From Legionella hackeliae (GTDB lineage: Bacteria > Pseudomonadota > Gammaproteobacteria > Legionellales > Legionellaceae), in the NCBI RefSeq assembly GCF_000953655.1, contig NZ_LN681225.1:1-64000 (forward strand): a DNA stretch of 64,000 bases, written 5' to 3'. Both the position numbers and the translations under genes were made by a program. How positions within the stretch are numbered: position 1 is the stretch's first letter; the number at the start of each line of letters is the position of its first letter. Positions 55,665-64,000 of this stretch are shown here, in pieces. The notes under the pieces are model-generated. The model was not told the origin of the DNA. It searched no databases and saw only the letters and a list, made by a program, of their open reading frames with translations.

Positions 55665-56833
55665 ATCAGCCATTCGAGGTATTGATCGTTGGGGGGGGGG
55701 TTGTTGGATTGACGGCGGCTTTAGCCATGGCTCAACGAGGATTTTTGGTAGCGGTAATAGATGCAACGCCGCTCACACTGACAACAACTCAAGTTGACCC
55801 GCGCGTCTATGCAATCAATCTTGCCTCCCAGGATTTATTAACGCAATTGGGAGTGTGGCAGGAATTAGATCACAGTCGTATTTCACCTTATAAGCATATG
55901 CATGTTTGGGACGCCGCGAATAAAGCGGCCATCGATTTTGATGCCCGTTTGGTGATTGCAAAAGAATTAGGTCATATTTTGGAAGAGTCAATTCTTAAGG
56001 AGGCGCTGTTAAAGCGAATTAAGGCGCAACCTGAAGTAACACTTTTCCCCTCGTGTAAAGTAACGACTATTCAGCAAGAACAGAACAGCATTATTATTGC
56101 CAATGAAACGGATAGTTGGGAAGGAAAGCTCTTGATGATAGCAGATGGAGCAAATTCGCCCTGTCGTGAATTGTTGAAGGTTTCGCTTGTCAGTTGGCCG
56201 TATCATCAGCAGGCTATTGTTGCTTTGATTAATACTGAAAAATCGCATGAACAAACTGCTTATCAAGTTTTTAATAGTGATGGGCCTTTAGCATTCTTGC
56301 CCTTGGTTGATGAGAAACTTTGTTCAATTGTTTGGTCAACCACACCAACTCGTGCAAAGCGATTAATGGCGCTTTCAGAGGACGATTTTAATCAAGAATT
56401 AGCAACAGCATTTGCTTATAAATTAGGCGCGGTAAGTTTGAATGGAAAACGACACTGCTTTCCCTTAACAATGCGTCATGTGAAACAGTACTCTGGAAAA
56501 AATTGGCTCTTGTTAGGTGATGCTGCACATACGATTCACCCTTTAGCCGGCCTAGGTCTTAATGTTGGTTTGGCCGATGTCAGTGGATGGCTACAGTGTT
56601 TGGAAAGTACAAATAACAAATTAACTCCTCGCGCGTTGAGTGCCTATCAACGACAACGAAAATCTGCTGTTTGGCAAATTATTGCCTTGATGGAAGGTTT
56701 AAAAGCAATGTTTGCCAATCCTTTAACTCCAGTCGTTGCCCTGCGTGGCTTCGGGTTGCAACTTTGCAATCGATTTTCCCCTCTAAAGAAACTATTTATT
56801 ACCCATGCAGCAGGCAAAGCGATAGAGCCATAA
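55661..56833 (+). CDS. ubiI: FAD-dependent ubiquinone hydroxylase UbiI (VisC-like)
   Basis: Same family as ubiH: FAD motif VLIVGGGVVGLTAALAMA at residues about 7-24 and LLGDAAHTIHPLAGLGLNVG. In E. coli UbiI hydroxylates C5 of the ring. The ATG overlaps the ubiH stop (ATGA). An unusual G10 run (55691-55700) lies exactly at the FAD Gly motif, three codons GGG GGG GGG plus the G of the next; a gain or loss of one G would abolish the protein. Confidence 0.9.
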   Translation: MNQPFEVLIVGGGVVGLTAALAMAQRGFLVAVIDATPLTLTTTQVDPRVYAINLASQDLLTQLGVWQELDHSRISPYKHMHVWDAANKAAIDFDARLVIAKELGHILEESILKEALLKRIKAQPEVTLFPSCKVTTIQQEQNSIIIANETDSWEGKLLMIADGANSPCRELLKVSLVSWPYHQQAIVALINTEKSHEQTAYQVFNSDGPLAFLPLVDEKLCSIVWSTTPTRAKRLMALSEDDFNQELATAFAYKLGAVSLNGKRHCFPLTMRHVKQYSGKNWLLLGDAAHTIHPLAGLGLNVGLADVSGWLQCLESTNNKLTPRALSAYQRQRKSAVWQIIALMEGLKAMFANPLTPVVALRGFGLQLCNRFSPLKKLFITHAAGKAIEP

Positions 56834-56861
56834 TAATGTTGCCTCGACTTTTAATAACTTT

Positions 56862-57027
56862 CCTGGATGCCTCGGACAAGCCGAAGCACGTAGAAAATTA
56901 TTTGGTAATTCTATGATCAAAATAGCGGTAGGTTGGCTCAAATGACCAAACCCACTTGAACTAAGACTACAGATTGCGAATGGATTTCTCTCACCCTACG
57001 TGCCTCGGCTTGTCCGAGGCATCCAGG
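56862..57027. repeat. MITE-like element with 32-bp terminal inverted repeats
   Basis: The left end (56862-56893) and right end (56996-57027, reversed) match at 31 of 32 positions; each end reads CCTGGATGCCTCGGACAAGC from outside. Each arm contains its own hairpin (GCCTCGG/CCGAGGC). The inner 100 bases have no ORF. A diverged relative lies at 11778-11866. No target duplication is clear. It sits in the 300-base gap between ubiI and the barrel protein gene. Confidence 0.75.
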
Positions 57028-57139
57028 ATTTGGACTGCTTACAAAAATTGTTAGGAGTATTAACGACGTAGATAAATTCTTTTAAATAGGATATAACCAC
57101 CTGCACGGGGAATTACGCTTAACTGAAGTTGGATGGAAG

Positions 57140-57886
57140 ATGAGCAAAATGAAATTGCAAGTTGTAATGCTGAGTAGTCTGTTATCCTCAACCGCCTTCG
57201 CGGGTACCATGGGATGGGAGGATAATGAAGTGTGGCCCTTGGTGATTACTTTAAGTGGTGGACCTGCATGGATTACCGGGCTAGATAACCAAACGATTAC
57301 GGTGGAGCCTGATGTTGTAAAGACTTACACGGCAGATAACAACGATGAGACGTTGGGTGTTGTGGAGTTATTTGTCGGTTGGAATTCCGCATCCAGTTCC
57401 AGTGTTCAAGGTCAATTGGGCTTGGCTGTAGTCGGAACTTCAAGTGCAGCCTTGCAAGGCAGTATTTGGGAAGATGCTAATCCCAATTTTGATAATTTTT
57501 ATTACAGCTTTAATGTTCGTCATCTCCACGTTGCGGCAAAAGCAAAACTTGTCGGTGATATGGGTTATAATTTTATGCCTTATATTAGCGGTAGCCTGGG
57601 CTATGGATATAATCGTGCTACTAATTTCTCGATAACTCCAAAAATTTTCCAGGAAGTAGCCGCCCCCGCTTATACTGATTCAAATACATCAACATTTACC
57701 TATACCGCGGGTGTTGGAATAGAATATCTAATTTCTTCCAATTGGCGTATGGGACTAGGTTATGAGTTCGCTGATTGGGGTAAAATTGAACTTGGTTTAG
57801 CACCTAACCAAATAGCCGGTTCAAGCTATGGCATTAATCATCTATACACCCAACAATTTCAGCTGAGTCTGAGTTATTTTACCTAG
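57140..57886 (+). CDS. Outer-membrane beta-barrel protein
   Basis: The 248 residues start with a signal peptide (MSKMKLQVVMLSSLLSSTAFA) followed by alternating beta strands (GVGIEYLISSNWRMGLGYEF) and end in an aromatic residue pattern (QFQLSLSYFT), typical of BamA-assembled barrels. About eight strands, OmpW/OmpA-like in size. Legionella has many such surface proteins. Upstream lies the MITE-like element. Confidence 0.8.
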   Translation: MSKMKLQVVMLSSLLSSTAFAGTMGWEDNEVWPLVITLSGGPAWITGLDNQTITVEPDVVKTYTADNNDETLGVVELFVGWNSASSSSVQGQLGLAVVGTSSAALQGSIWEDANPNFDNFYYSFNVRHLHVAAKAKLVGDMGYNFMPYISGSLGYGYNRATNFSITPKIFQEVAAPAYTDSNTSTFTYTAGVGIEYLISSNWRMGLGYEFADWGKIELGLAPNQIAGSSYGINHLYTQQFQLSLSYFT

Positions 57887-57973
57887 AACAAGGATAAAAT
57901 CACCAAATCTCTTCTGTCTTGACTCAATATGTGGTTTAATTTTAAACATGAATGTTTACAAGGTTAGGGTTTG

Positions 57974-59602
57974 GTGTCACCTCGAATGATATGGCGAGTT
58001 AAGCTACTTCTCGCTGTTGCGTTAAATACGCCTTTAGTATTTTCCGCAACACCTACACCTGCTCCCCCTGCACCGGCAGCTTCTCTCTATGGGTGGACAA
58101 ATGCTCCCCACGAAGAAGCGGCACGCGTTTTAGAAGCAGAGGAGCGTCTACGACAGGCCATTGTAAATCCTGAGTATCTGCTGGATTCTTGGGTTGATCT
58201 ACCTACTGCACCTGATGTACGCCATAAAAAACCACAACGATTAACCTTGCGCGAAGCCATACTTTTAGCGTTGCGTTATAACCCGAATATCCAAAATGCG
58301 GAATTGGATCGCATTATTCAACGCTACCAGTTACGACTCGCTAACAATGAGTTTGAGTTACAGTATGCTCTGGCAGGTTCAGCGGTTGCTCAAAGAACGC
58401 GTTTTAGTGGTGTGGGCAGCACGAATAATAGCAGCGCCTTGGCAACGCCTGAATTTAATTTAAAAACTAAAACAGGGGGGCAAATCGGTTTAAATCTGGA
58501 TAATAATGTTTCCAACTATAATAGTTATACGCCAGTACTTAATTTTTCATTTACACAACCTTTGTTACGAGGTTTTGGCAAAGACGTTAATGAAGCTAAT
58601 TTACGGAATGCTATTGATAATGAATGGTTAAACAAACTCAATTTGCAACAAGCAGTGAGTGATCAGATAACGCAAGTGATTGTTGCCTATCGATCGTTGA
58701 TCCTAAGTGGAAATAATCTGGAAAATCAGCGCTTACAATTAAAAGAGGCGCAAAAAACCTATGAAATGAATGAAAAAAAGATTGAAGCAGGTCAACTTGA
58801 ACCCACAGGCAATATTCAACAATCCTATCAAATTGAATCGTTAAGTTTGATGGTAGAGCAGGCGGAGAATGATTTTAAAACAGCAGCTCAAGATCTCTTG
58901 CAAACAATTGGACTGGATCCGCAAATGCGATTATCGGTGCCAAGTGATGTGGCGCTCGATAAAATTATTATTCCTGATTTAAAAGAATCCATAGAAATAG
59001 CTTTGAATCATAATACTCAGTTTCTTGCGCAAAAAATGCTGGTACGTGCCGATGAGCGCGCCTACAAGGTGGCTAAGAATCAGCAATTGTGGCAGCTTGA
59101 TGTAGGCGCTAACGTTCAAAGTGGTCGGGTAAGTGATGTTGATGGCAATAATGGGATACGCAACATTTATAATGGCCAAAATTTAACAGAGTCAGCTCAA
59201 GTGACATTGACAATACCCATTAACGATATTAGCCGTCGCAATCAATTGATAACAGCAAAGGTCGCGCTAGAGAAAGACCGACTTAATTTGATAGCTGCAA
59301 AACGTGCCTTGGAAACGAATATTACCAATATTGTCAATAATATAAAAAGCTTGGCAAAACGTTATGAGCTTGCCCGAAAGCAGGTGAAATTAGCAGCTCA
59401 ATCCTATGAATTGGAAAAGAAAAAATTGGCCGCAGGAATTGCAACGGCACTCGATGTAAACAATACACAAAATCAACTAATCCAGGCGCAGGCTAATTTA
59501 ATCAGCGCAAAAGTAGCTTATCTCAACCAATTGTCAGCGCTTCAACGTTTATTGGGAACAACACTTGATTATTGGCAAATTAAACTTAGGTATGGCAAAT
59601 GA
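57974..59602 (+). CDS. TolC-family outer-membrane efflux protein
   Basis: The 542 residues include the TolC helical-barrel repeats (LTLREAILLALRYNPNIQNAE at the N-terminus, NQLIQAQANLISAKVAYLNQ at the end). A signal sequence lies near the start (VKLLLAVALNTPLVFSA). The start is uncertain: TTG 57971, GTG 57974 and ATG 57986 are in frame; AGGG at about 57966 favours the GTG. It opens an operon with macA- and macB-like genes (ATGA overlap with the next gene), forming a tripartite efflux pump. Confidence 0.9.
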   Translation: MSPRMIWRVKLLLAVALNTPLVFSATPTPAPPAPAASLYGWTNAPHEEAARVLEAEERLRQAIVNPEYLLDSWVDLPTAPDVRHKKPQRLTLREAILLALRYNPNIQNAELDRIIQRYQLRLANNEFELQYALAGSAVAQRTRFSGVGSTNNSSALATPEFNLKTKTGGQIGLNLDNNVSNYNSYTPVLNFSFTQPLLRGFGKDVNEANLRNAIDNEWLNKLNLQQAVSDQITQVIVAYRSLILSGNNLENQRLQLKEAQKTYEMNEKKIEAGQLEPTGNIQQSYQIESLSLMVEQAENDFKTAAQDLLQTIGLDPQMRLSVPSDVALDKIIIPDLKESIEIALNHNTQFLAQKMLVRADERAYKVAKNQQLWQLDVGANVQSGRVSDVDGNNGIRNIYNGQNLTESAQVTLTIPINDISRRNQLITAKVALEKDRLNLIAAKRALETNITNIVNNIKSLAKRYELARKQVKLAAQSYELEKKKLAAGIATALDVNNTQNQLIQAQANLISAKVAYLNQLSALQRLLGTTLDYWQIKLRYGK

Positions 59603-60744
59603 AATCAAAATTAATTGTAGTTATGTATGTGTTATTCGCCAGTTTGCTGGTCGCATGTGGTAATAAAGAAGCGCCGAAAAAGGCTCTACAAACTTATGTG
59701 GTCAAGCCTGAGCCTGTCCATAAAACCTTATTCTTCACAGGAACTATTTCTCCTTTGCACGAGAGCGCAATAACTAGTCCCATGGACGCAGTGGTGGAGA
59801 CAATGCATTACCACTATGGACAATTTGTAAAAAAGGGTGATGTGGTTATGACCTTAAATTCGAATGAATTACAACGGCAATACAATGAAACGCTTACCGA
59901 TTATTTAAAGGCAAAAGACAATTACACCATCGCCAAGGCTAAATTTACAGGTACACAAGAATTATGGGATGCGGGGTTACTATCAAAAAATAATTTCTTG
60001 AGTGAAAAATCAAGCTTGGCAACTGCACAAATGACCTTAATGCAAGCTACTCGCAAACTTACTGAAATGCTTGAAAAAATGGACGATGGTTCTACACAGA
60101 ATCTGTCCTCCTTAAATATTGCGGAGTTTGATAAGGTAAGGCAAGCGTTAACAACGAATCACCATTTAATCCGTCTGAAAGCCCCTTCAGCCGGCGTATT
60201 ACTCTACCCTCCTAAATCAAGCGATGACAAATCTGGCAAACTAAATGTCGGGGCTGCGGTTAAATCAAATCAAGTGATTGCTTTGGTGGGGGATTTAACC
60301 GGTGTTAGTGTTGAAATCGATATTCCTGAGGTGGATATTGATAAAATTCATACAGGTATGCCTGCAGTTGTTACTGGTGTGGCTCTGGGCAAACAAGCTC
60401 TTCAAGGTCAGGTCGTTGCTGTTAATGCACAAGCAACAAATAGTGGAAATGGTGGATTACCTTCGTTTAGTGCCGTGATAGAAGTGAAGAATTTATCAGA
60501 AGCACAACGTCCGTGGATTAAAGTAGGAATGAGTGCTTCGATTGCTATCGATATTAATTCGCAAAATCAATTGTTAGTGCCTATTGCCGCTGTAAAACAG
60601 CAAAAGGGCAATAGTATTGTGACCGTAAAAACCAATGATGGCTCTATGAGTACTCGGGTGGTTTCGACAGGGGCGTCGCTTGCCGATAAAGTAATTATTG
60701 CCTCAGGTTTAAAGCCAGGGGATGTGGTGGCTTATAGTGAATAA
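59599..60744 (+). CDS. MacA-like periplasmic adaptor lipoprotein
   Basis: A lipoprotein signal (LLVACGNK) follows MKSKLIVVMYVLFAS, so the adaptor is anchored to the inner-membrane outer leaflet. Lipoyl/hairpin and beta-barrel domains are visible: YGQFVKKGDVVMTLNSNEL, the helical hairpin (LTDYLKAKDNYTIAKAKF), and LKAPSAGVLLYPP. It connects TolC with the ABC transporter encoded next. 381 residues. The MacA/MacB-type pump exports macrolides, peptides or toxins; the substrate is not predictable. Confidence 0.9.
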   Translation: MKSKLIVVMYVLFASLLVACGNKEAPKKALQTYVVKPEPVHKTLFFTGTISPLHESAITSPMDAVVETMHYHYGQFVKKGDVVMTLNSNELQRQYNETLTDYLKAKDNYTIAKAKFTGTQELWDAGLLSKNNFLSEKSSLATAQMTLMQATRKLTEMLEKMDDGSTQNLSSLNIAEFDKVRQALTTNHHLIRLKAPSAGVLLYPPKSSDDKSGKLNVGAAVKSNQVIALVGDLTGVSVEIDIPEVDIDKIHTGMPAVVTGVALGKQALQGQVVAVNAQATNSGNGGLPSFSAVIEVKNLSEAQRPWIKVGMSASIAIDINSQNQLLVPIAAVKQQKGNSIVTVKTNDGSMSTRVVSTGASLADKVIIASGLKPGDVVAYSE

Positions 60745-61420
60745 TGCTTTAATTCGTCTGCAAAAAATTGCCAAAACTTATCAGATTGGTGGTGTGCAAT
60801 CTAAGGTTTTGAAAGGAATATCGCTTGAGGTTAATGAAAGTGATCTACTCGCTATTGTCGGAACGTCCGGCTCAGGTAAGTCCACATTGATGAATATTAT
60901 AGGTTTGCTTGATAAAGCCGATAGCGGGGAATATTTTTTAAGTGGTCGCAATACAGCAGGATTAAATGAAGATGAGTTAGCCAATCTTCGCAATGAGAGT
61001 ATTGGATTTGTATTCCAGCAATTTAATTTATTACCTCGATTTAATGCGGAGCAAAATGTCGGTTTACCCCTAACCTATCGCTCTATGACACCAGCAGATA
61101 TTAAAGAGCGGGTGATGAGTGCTTTAGGCCGTGTGGGGATGGCTAATTTTGCTAAACATAAGCCGACGCAATTGTCCGGTGGCCAGCAACAACGTGTTGC
61201 TATCGCTCGCGCCTTAGTTGGAGAACCTCGAGTTATTTTAGCCGATGAACCAACGGGCGCTCTCGATTCGCGTACAGGGGCAGAGGTGATGAACTTATTT
61301 TTAAACCTGCACCGCGAGGGTCGTACCATTATCATGGTCACCCATGATGAACAAATTGCGGCTCAATGTGCACGGCGAATTACTTTAGCCGATGGTGAAA
61401 TAGTTGGGGAGATGTCTTAA
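60737..61420 (+). CDS. MacB-type ABC transporter ATP-binding protein
   Basis: Complete ATPase: Walker A GTSGSGKST, Q-loop, signature LSGGQQQRVAIARAL, Walker B VILADEPTGALD and the switch His MVTHDE. The LolD/MacB subgroup is shown by FQQFNLLPRFNAEQNV. In this system the ATPase and the permease are separate proteins, in contrast to the fused E. coli MacB. GTG at 60737 overlaps the macA-like stop; an ATG at 60722 is an alternative start. Confidence 0.92.
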   Translation: MNNALIRLQKIAKTYQIGGVQSKVLKGISLEVNESDLLAIVGTSGSGKSTLMNIIGLLDKADSGEYFLSGRNTAGLNEDELANLRNESIGFVFQQFNLLPRFNAEQNVGLPLTYRSMTPADIKERVMSALGRVGMANFAKHKPTQLSGGQQQRVAIARALVGEPRVILADEPTGALDSRTGAEVMNLFLNLHREGRTIIMVTHDEQIAAQCARRITLADGEIVGEMS

Positions 61421-62613
61421 TGATTCTACTTCGCCATTTTGAACAAGCGTTGGTTAATTTAGCAGCGTCTAAACTTCGATCTTTGCTCGCTGTTTTAGGG
61501 ATTCTTGTGGGTACCGCTGCCGTTGTTGCTCTAATTAGTTGTGGTCAGTTAGCAACAGAAAAAGCCTTGGAAGAGTTCAAAGCGCTAGGTACTGATTTAT
61601 TGGCCGTCTCTATTTTTCAACAAGCGCCTGGAAAATTAAGTAGTGGTGAGGATCAATTACCGCTTAGTGTATGGCGAAACATACCAGAAAGGGTGCGGGC
61701 GGTCGAAAAAATAGCGCCATATACCACGACTTATCAACCCATGAGTTTTGAGGGTAAGACATTACAGGGAGCGATAATTGGTGCAGATGAATCATTGGCC
61801 AGTATTATTCATATTGAACTGGAGCGTGGCCATTTCGTCTCTTTTGTAGAGTCTTTTGAGCATTTTTGCGTGATTGGTTCAGGACTTGCCCGTCAATTTC
61901 AAGAGATTAGTATGGATGATCCGATTGGCAAACAATTACGGATTGGTCAAACGCTATATACCATCATCGGCGTGGCAAAACCTTGGAAAGAAAATGCCTT
62001 TTTTAATGAAGATATCAATCAAGCGGCTATCATTCCTATCGCCGGAGTTGCTTTAGTGAGTAAAGACAGCAAGATAAACAATGCTGTCATGCAACTGAAA
62101 GAGGATAGCCCGATTGACGATGTGATTGAGCAAATTAAACAAATTATTCATGCTCAGACACCTAAATTAAGTATGTTCTCACGCAGCGCCAAACAAATTA
62201 TTGCAAGCATGGAAAGTCAGGGGCGCATTTTTACTCTACTTTTAGCGGTGATTGGTGGTATTTCCTTATTAGTGGGCGGGATAGGGGTGATGAATGTCAT
62301 GTTGGTGTCAGTCAGTGAGCGTAGAAAAGAAATTGGTATTCGTAAAGCAGTAGGTGCTAGAAATAGCGAAATCCAGCGACTCTTTCTGGCTGAGTCGGTT
62401 TTGTTGTCCTGTTTCGGTGGAGTCTTAGGTGTTCTTCTAGGTTTGATCTTTACCTGGGTAGTGGCTTATTTCAGCCACTGGGTTTTTATTTTGTTATGGA
62501 TGCCTCCGCTTGCAGGTTTCGCAGTTTCCGTGGCGACAGGTATTTTTTTTGGTTTTTATCCTGCAAGACGCGCAGCAAAATTAGAGCCTATAATTTCTTT
62601 GCGAAGCGAGTAG
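61420..62613 (+). CDS. MacB-type ABC transporter permease (FtsX-like)
   Basis: One N-terminal membrane helix (LRSLLAVLGILVGTAAVVALI), a large periplasmic MacB_PCD domain, and three C-terminal helices with the FtsX-type motif (ERRKEIGIRKAVGARNSEIQ) that drive mechanotransmission. 397 residues. Start ATG overlaps the ATPase stop (TAATG). Together with the three upstream genes it makes a complete TolC-MacA-MacB pump. Confidence 0.92.
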   Translation: MILLRHFEQALVNLAASKLRSLLAVLGILVGTAAVVALISCGQLATEKALEEFKALGTDLLAVSIFQQAPGKLSSGEDQLPLSVWRNIPERVRAVEKIAPYTTTYQPMSFEGKTLQGAIIGADESLASIIHIELERGHFVSFVESFEHFCVIGSGLARQFQEISMDDPIGKQLRIGQTLYTIIGVAKPWKENAFFNEDINQAAIIPIAGVALVSKDSKINNAVMQLKEDSPIDDVIEQIKQIIHAQTPKLSMFSRSAKQIIASMESQGRIFTLLLAVIGGISLLVGGIGVMNVMLVSVSERRKEIGIRKAVGARNSEIQRLFLAESVLLSCFGGVLGVLLGLIFTWVVAYFSHWVFILLWMPPLAGFAVSVATGIFFGFYPARRAAKLEPIISLRSE

Positions 62614-62616
62614 TGG

Positions 62617-63588
62617 TTAATAACCCAAGCCTGTATTTTCATCACTGTCGTAATTATAAGTTGATTCCAATTTCGCAACCTCTTCGCGTTTTTGCAAAAC
62701 CTCAGGAATGAACTTAGTAATTTTTTCTTTAGTTTGCATTTCCCAATAGGCCAGAGTGTCCTTAAAGGAACCATTTGCTAACACAGCCAGAGTATTCGAT
62801 TCAATGGTTTGCACTTTAAAATCAATGAAATTTATCAGATCACAAAGGGCGTTGATTGTTTCTTCAGCAGAAGGGGTGCTAGTGCTCACATTACTTACTA
62901 GCCCAACACTGCTATCAGGAAGAGTACTATTATTTGCAGATATAGAAAAAAGAGATAGGCTAACATGTGAGCTTGGTTGAGTTTCTTTCTTGGCATCCTT
63001 GGTAAGTTCTGCTAAGTCGGCTGCAAGCATAGACCTTAAACTAAAGAGAGCCCCTGGTGCTTTTTCATTATGAAAGCTAAAACTGGGATTTGTTGCCTGC
63101 ACATGATGACGATGAAATTCTGGTAAGCAAGCTGCATAGTCGAAATAAAGTTCTTTGTCTTCATAATAATGCTTTTCATGGCAAGCTGGTAAATGGGCGA
63201 CAATAGAATGCAGTAAATCGTTTTTTCCATTGATGCTCAACGCATGAAGATGCGAATTGTAGTTATCCTTTCTTGGGGTAGCAATAATTAAAGGATGAGT
63301 ACAATCTGCCAAGAACACCTTAAATAACTGATGATGATTATCAATGATAACCTCTTCCGTCTTTACAATATCCTCTTCGGTTTTTTCCAAAAGATACAAT
63401 AAATAAGATAAAACATAGGTAGGTTGTGAATGATAGGTTGCTATGGCGAGTAACGATTCATTATTGTGGACAAAACGACCTTTCAAACCATCTTTGATAT
63501 TGTTTTCAGGTTTAAAATCTTGAGGCTTTTGAGCCGTGTGGTTTTTGGTAATTGTCTCATCAAAATCCAGTGTATGGAGAATAAGCAT
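62617..63588 (-). CDS. HAD-like hypothetical protein, effector candidate
   Basis: ATG at 63588 follows AGGAA and gives 323 residues starting MLILHTLDFDETITKNHT. DFDET fits the HAD nucleophile motif DxDxT (D8, D10, T12). The next block, NIKDGLKGRFVHNNESLLAI then ATYHSQPTYV, resembles from memory the N-terminal domain of several Legionella effectors with DFDGT-type starts and an AIATYHNNP-like block. The rest has charged helices and a Ser-rich linker. The C-terminus YNYDSDENTGLGY is acidic. Phosphatase activity is not shown. A sigma70-like promoter lies at 63666-63693. Confidence 0.75.
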   Translation of the reverse strand: MLILHTLDFDETITKNHTAQKPQDFKPENNIKDGLKGRFVHNNESLLAIATYHSQPTYVLSYLLYLLEKTEEDIVKTEEVIIDNHHQLFKVFLADCTHPLIIATPRKDNYNSHLHALSINGKNDLLHSIVAHLPACHEKHYYEDKELYFDYAACLPEFHRHHVQATNPSFSFHNEKAPGALFSLRSMLAADLAELTKDAKKETQPSSHVSLSLFSISANNSTLPDSSVGLVSNVSTSTPSAEETINALCDLINFIDFKVQTIESNTLAVLANGSFKDTLAYWEMQTKEKITKFIPEVLQKREEVAKLESTYNYDSDENTGLGY

Positions 63589-63665
63589 AATCAATTTCCT
63601 AGTAATCAGTTAAAGTAGGGCAATCAAAGCAACTCAAAAGTTGAGAATAATTGCGCATTTTGTGT

Positions 63666-63693
63666 ATGATAAATCCAAAAAACAAAATGTCAA
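63666..63693 (-). promoter_or_regulatory. Sigma70-like promoter of the HAD-like gene
   Basis: On the minus strand TTGACA (63693-63688), 16 bases, then TATCAT (63671-63666). A start about 70 bases upstream of the ATG follows. Confidence 0.6.
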
Positions 63694-63841
63694 ATCATTG
63701 GTCAAATAGTACATGGAAATGCACATTCTGGAATGATAAACATTTAGATCTAATTAAAGTTGTTACATGCAAGAAGAATGCTATAGTTAACTCATTCATC
63801 ACTTAGATTTACTTTATCAAAAAAAAAACCGGAGATTGTAC

Positions 63842-64000
63842 ATGGCCTCACATTATGATGCTATTATTTTAGGGGGTGGTAAAGGTGGGAAAACACTAGC
63901 AATGGATCTTGCTAAAAACGGGCAACGTGTGGCTATGATTGAGGATAACCAGATTGGTGGTACTTGTATTAACGTTGCTTGCATCCCTACCAAAACTCTC
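63842..64000 (+). CDS. RclA-like pyridine nucleotide-disulfide oxidoreductase, 5' part
   Basis: Only the first 53 codons are in the window. The FAD loop reads ILGGGKGGKTLAMDLAKNG and the redox pair is GGTCINVACIPTKTL (C-x4-C). The Lys in the dinucleotide loop (GGGKGGKTLA) resembles the E. coli RclA/YkgC branch, a flavoprotein linked to reactive chlorine and copper stress, more than lipoamide dehydrogenase. GGAG precedes the ATG. Full assignment needs the rest of the gene. Confidence 0.82.
   Translation, partial: MASHYDAIILGGGKGGKTLAMDLAKNGQRVAMIEDNQIGGTCINVACIPTKTL

Overview
The window is bacterial chromosomal DNA, moderately AT-rich, that starts at the replication origin. Gene content and order point to a Legionella species other than, or divergent from, L. 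pneumophila. The pointers are dnaA-dnaN-recF-gyrB beside oriC, hfq-hflX shortly after, a PagP/Rcp enzyme, eukaryotic-like proteins (sterol reductase, Ser/Thr kinase, F-box/ankyrin protein), PmrA-type promoters in front of unknown proteins, and a GGA-rich small RNA behind a LetA/GacA-type box. The species call is an inference from content; no database was searched.

Layout. 1-6.9 kb: oriC, dnaA, dnaN, recF and gyrB, with two parS-like ParB sites (one perfect 16-mer inside recF, one in the recF-gyrB gap). 6.9-10.1 kb: an RsmY/RsmZ-like CsrA-sponge RNA on the minus strand, an unknown gene, then hfq-hflX. 10.2-23.3 kb: mostly accessory genes, with a PmrA-box effector candidate, a delta-7 sterol reductase homologue, a dicarboxylate carrier, a probably frameshifted two-part gene, a thioredoxin-like protein, a CegC1-like candidate, pirin-wrbA, a eukaryotic-like kinase and a TauE-type exporter. 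23.4-40.9 kb: mixed housekeeping (darP-rlmKL, GH3 glucosaminidase, tag, pagP, amino-acid and phosphate carriers, a CNNM-type protein, coq7) interleaved with short unknown genes, a second PmrA-box gene and an ankyrin protein; it ends in a disrupted membrane-protein gene.

40.96-46.23 kb: a 5.3 kb genomic island integrated into tRNA-Asn, bounded by 50-bp direct repeats (49/50 identical). It is heavily decayed (truncated integrase, broken XRE regulator, frameshifted AlpA/excisionase-like gene, broken DUF927 helicase/primase). One two-gene unit is intact: an AbiEi-like antitoxin/regulator and an AbiEii-like nucleotidyltransferase, with its own promoter embedded in an array of TGTTCA/TGAACA half sites.

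46.4-64 kb: aspartate aminotransferase, uvrB, a repeat-containing unknown protein, 6S RNA, a phasin-like protein, zapA, then ygfB-pepP-ubiH-ubiI (proteobacterial gene order; ubiI carries a G10 tract), a MITE-like element, a beta-barrel protein, a TolC-MacA-MacB-type tripartite efflux operon, a HAD-like unknown protein, and the start of an RclA-like disulfide oxidoreductase cut by the window end.

How it works together: the origin cluster covers initiation, clamp, repair and supercoiling. The GGA-rich RNA, hfq and 6S RNA form a post-transcriptional and stationary-phase control layer of the kind that in Legionella switches replication to transmission; PmrA boxes mark likely Dot/Icm effector genes. 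The TA pair looks like the retained cargo of a dead satellite element.
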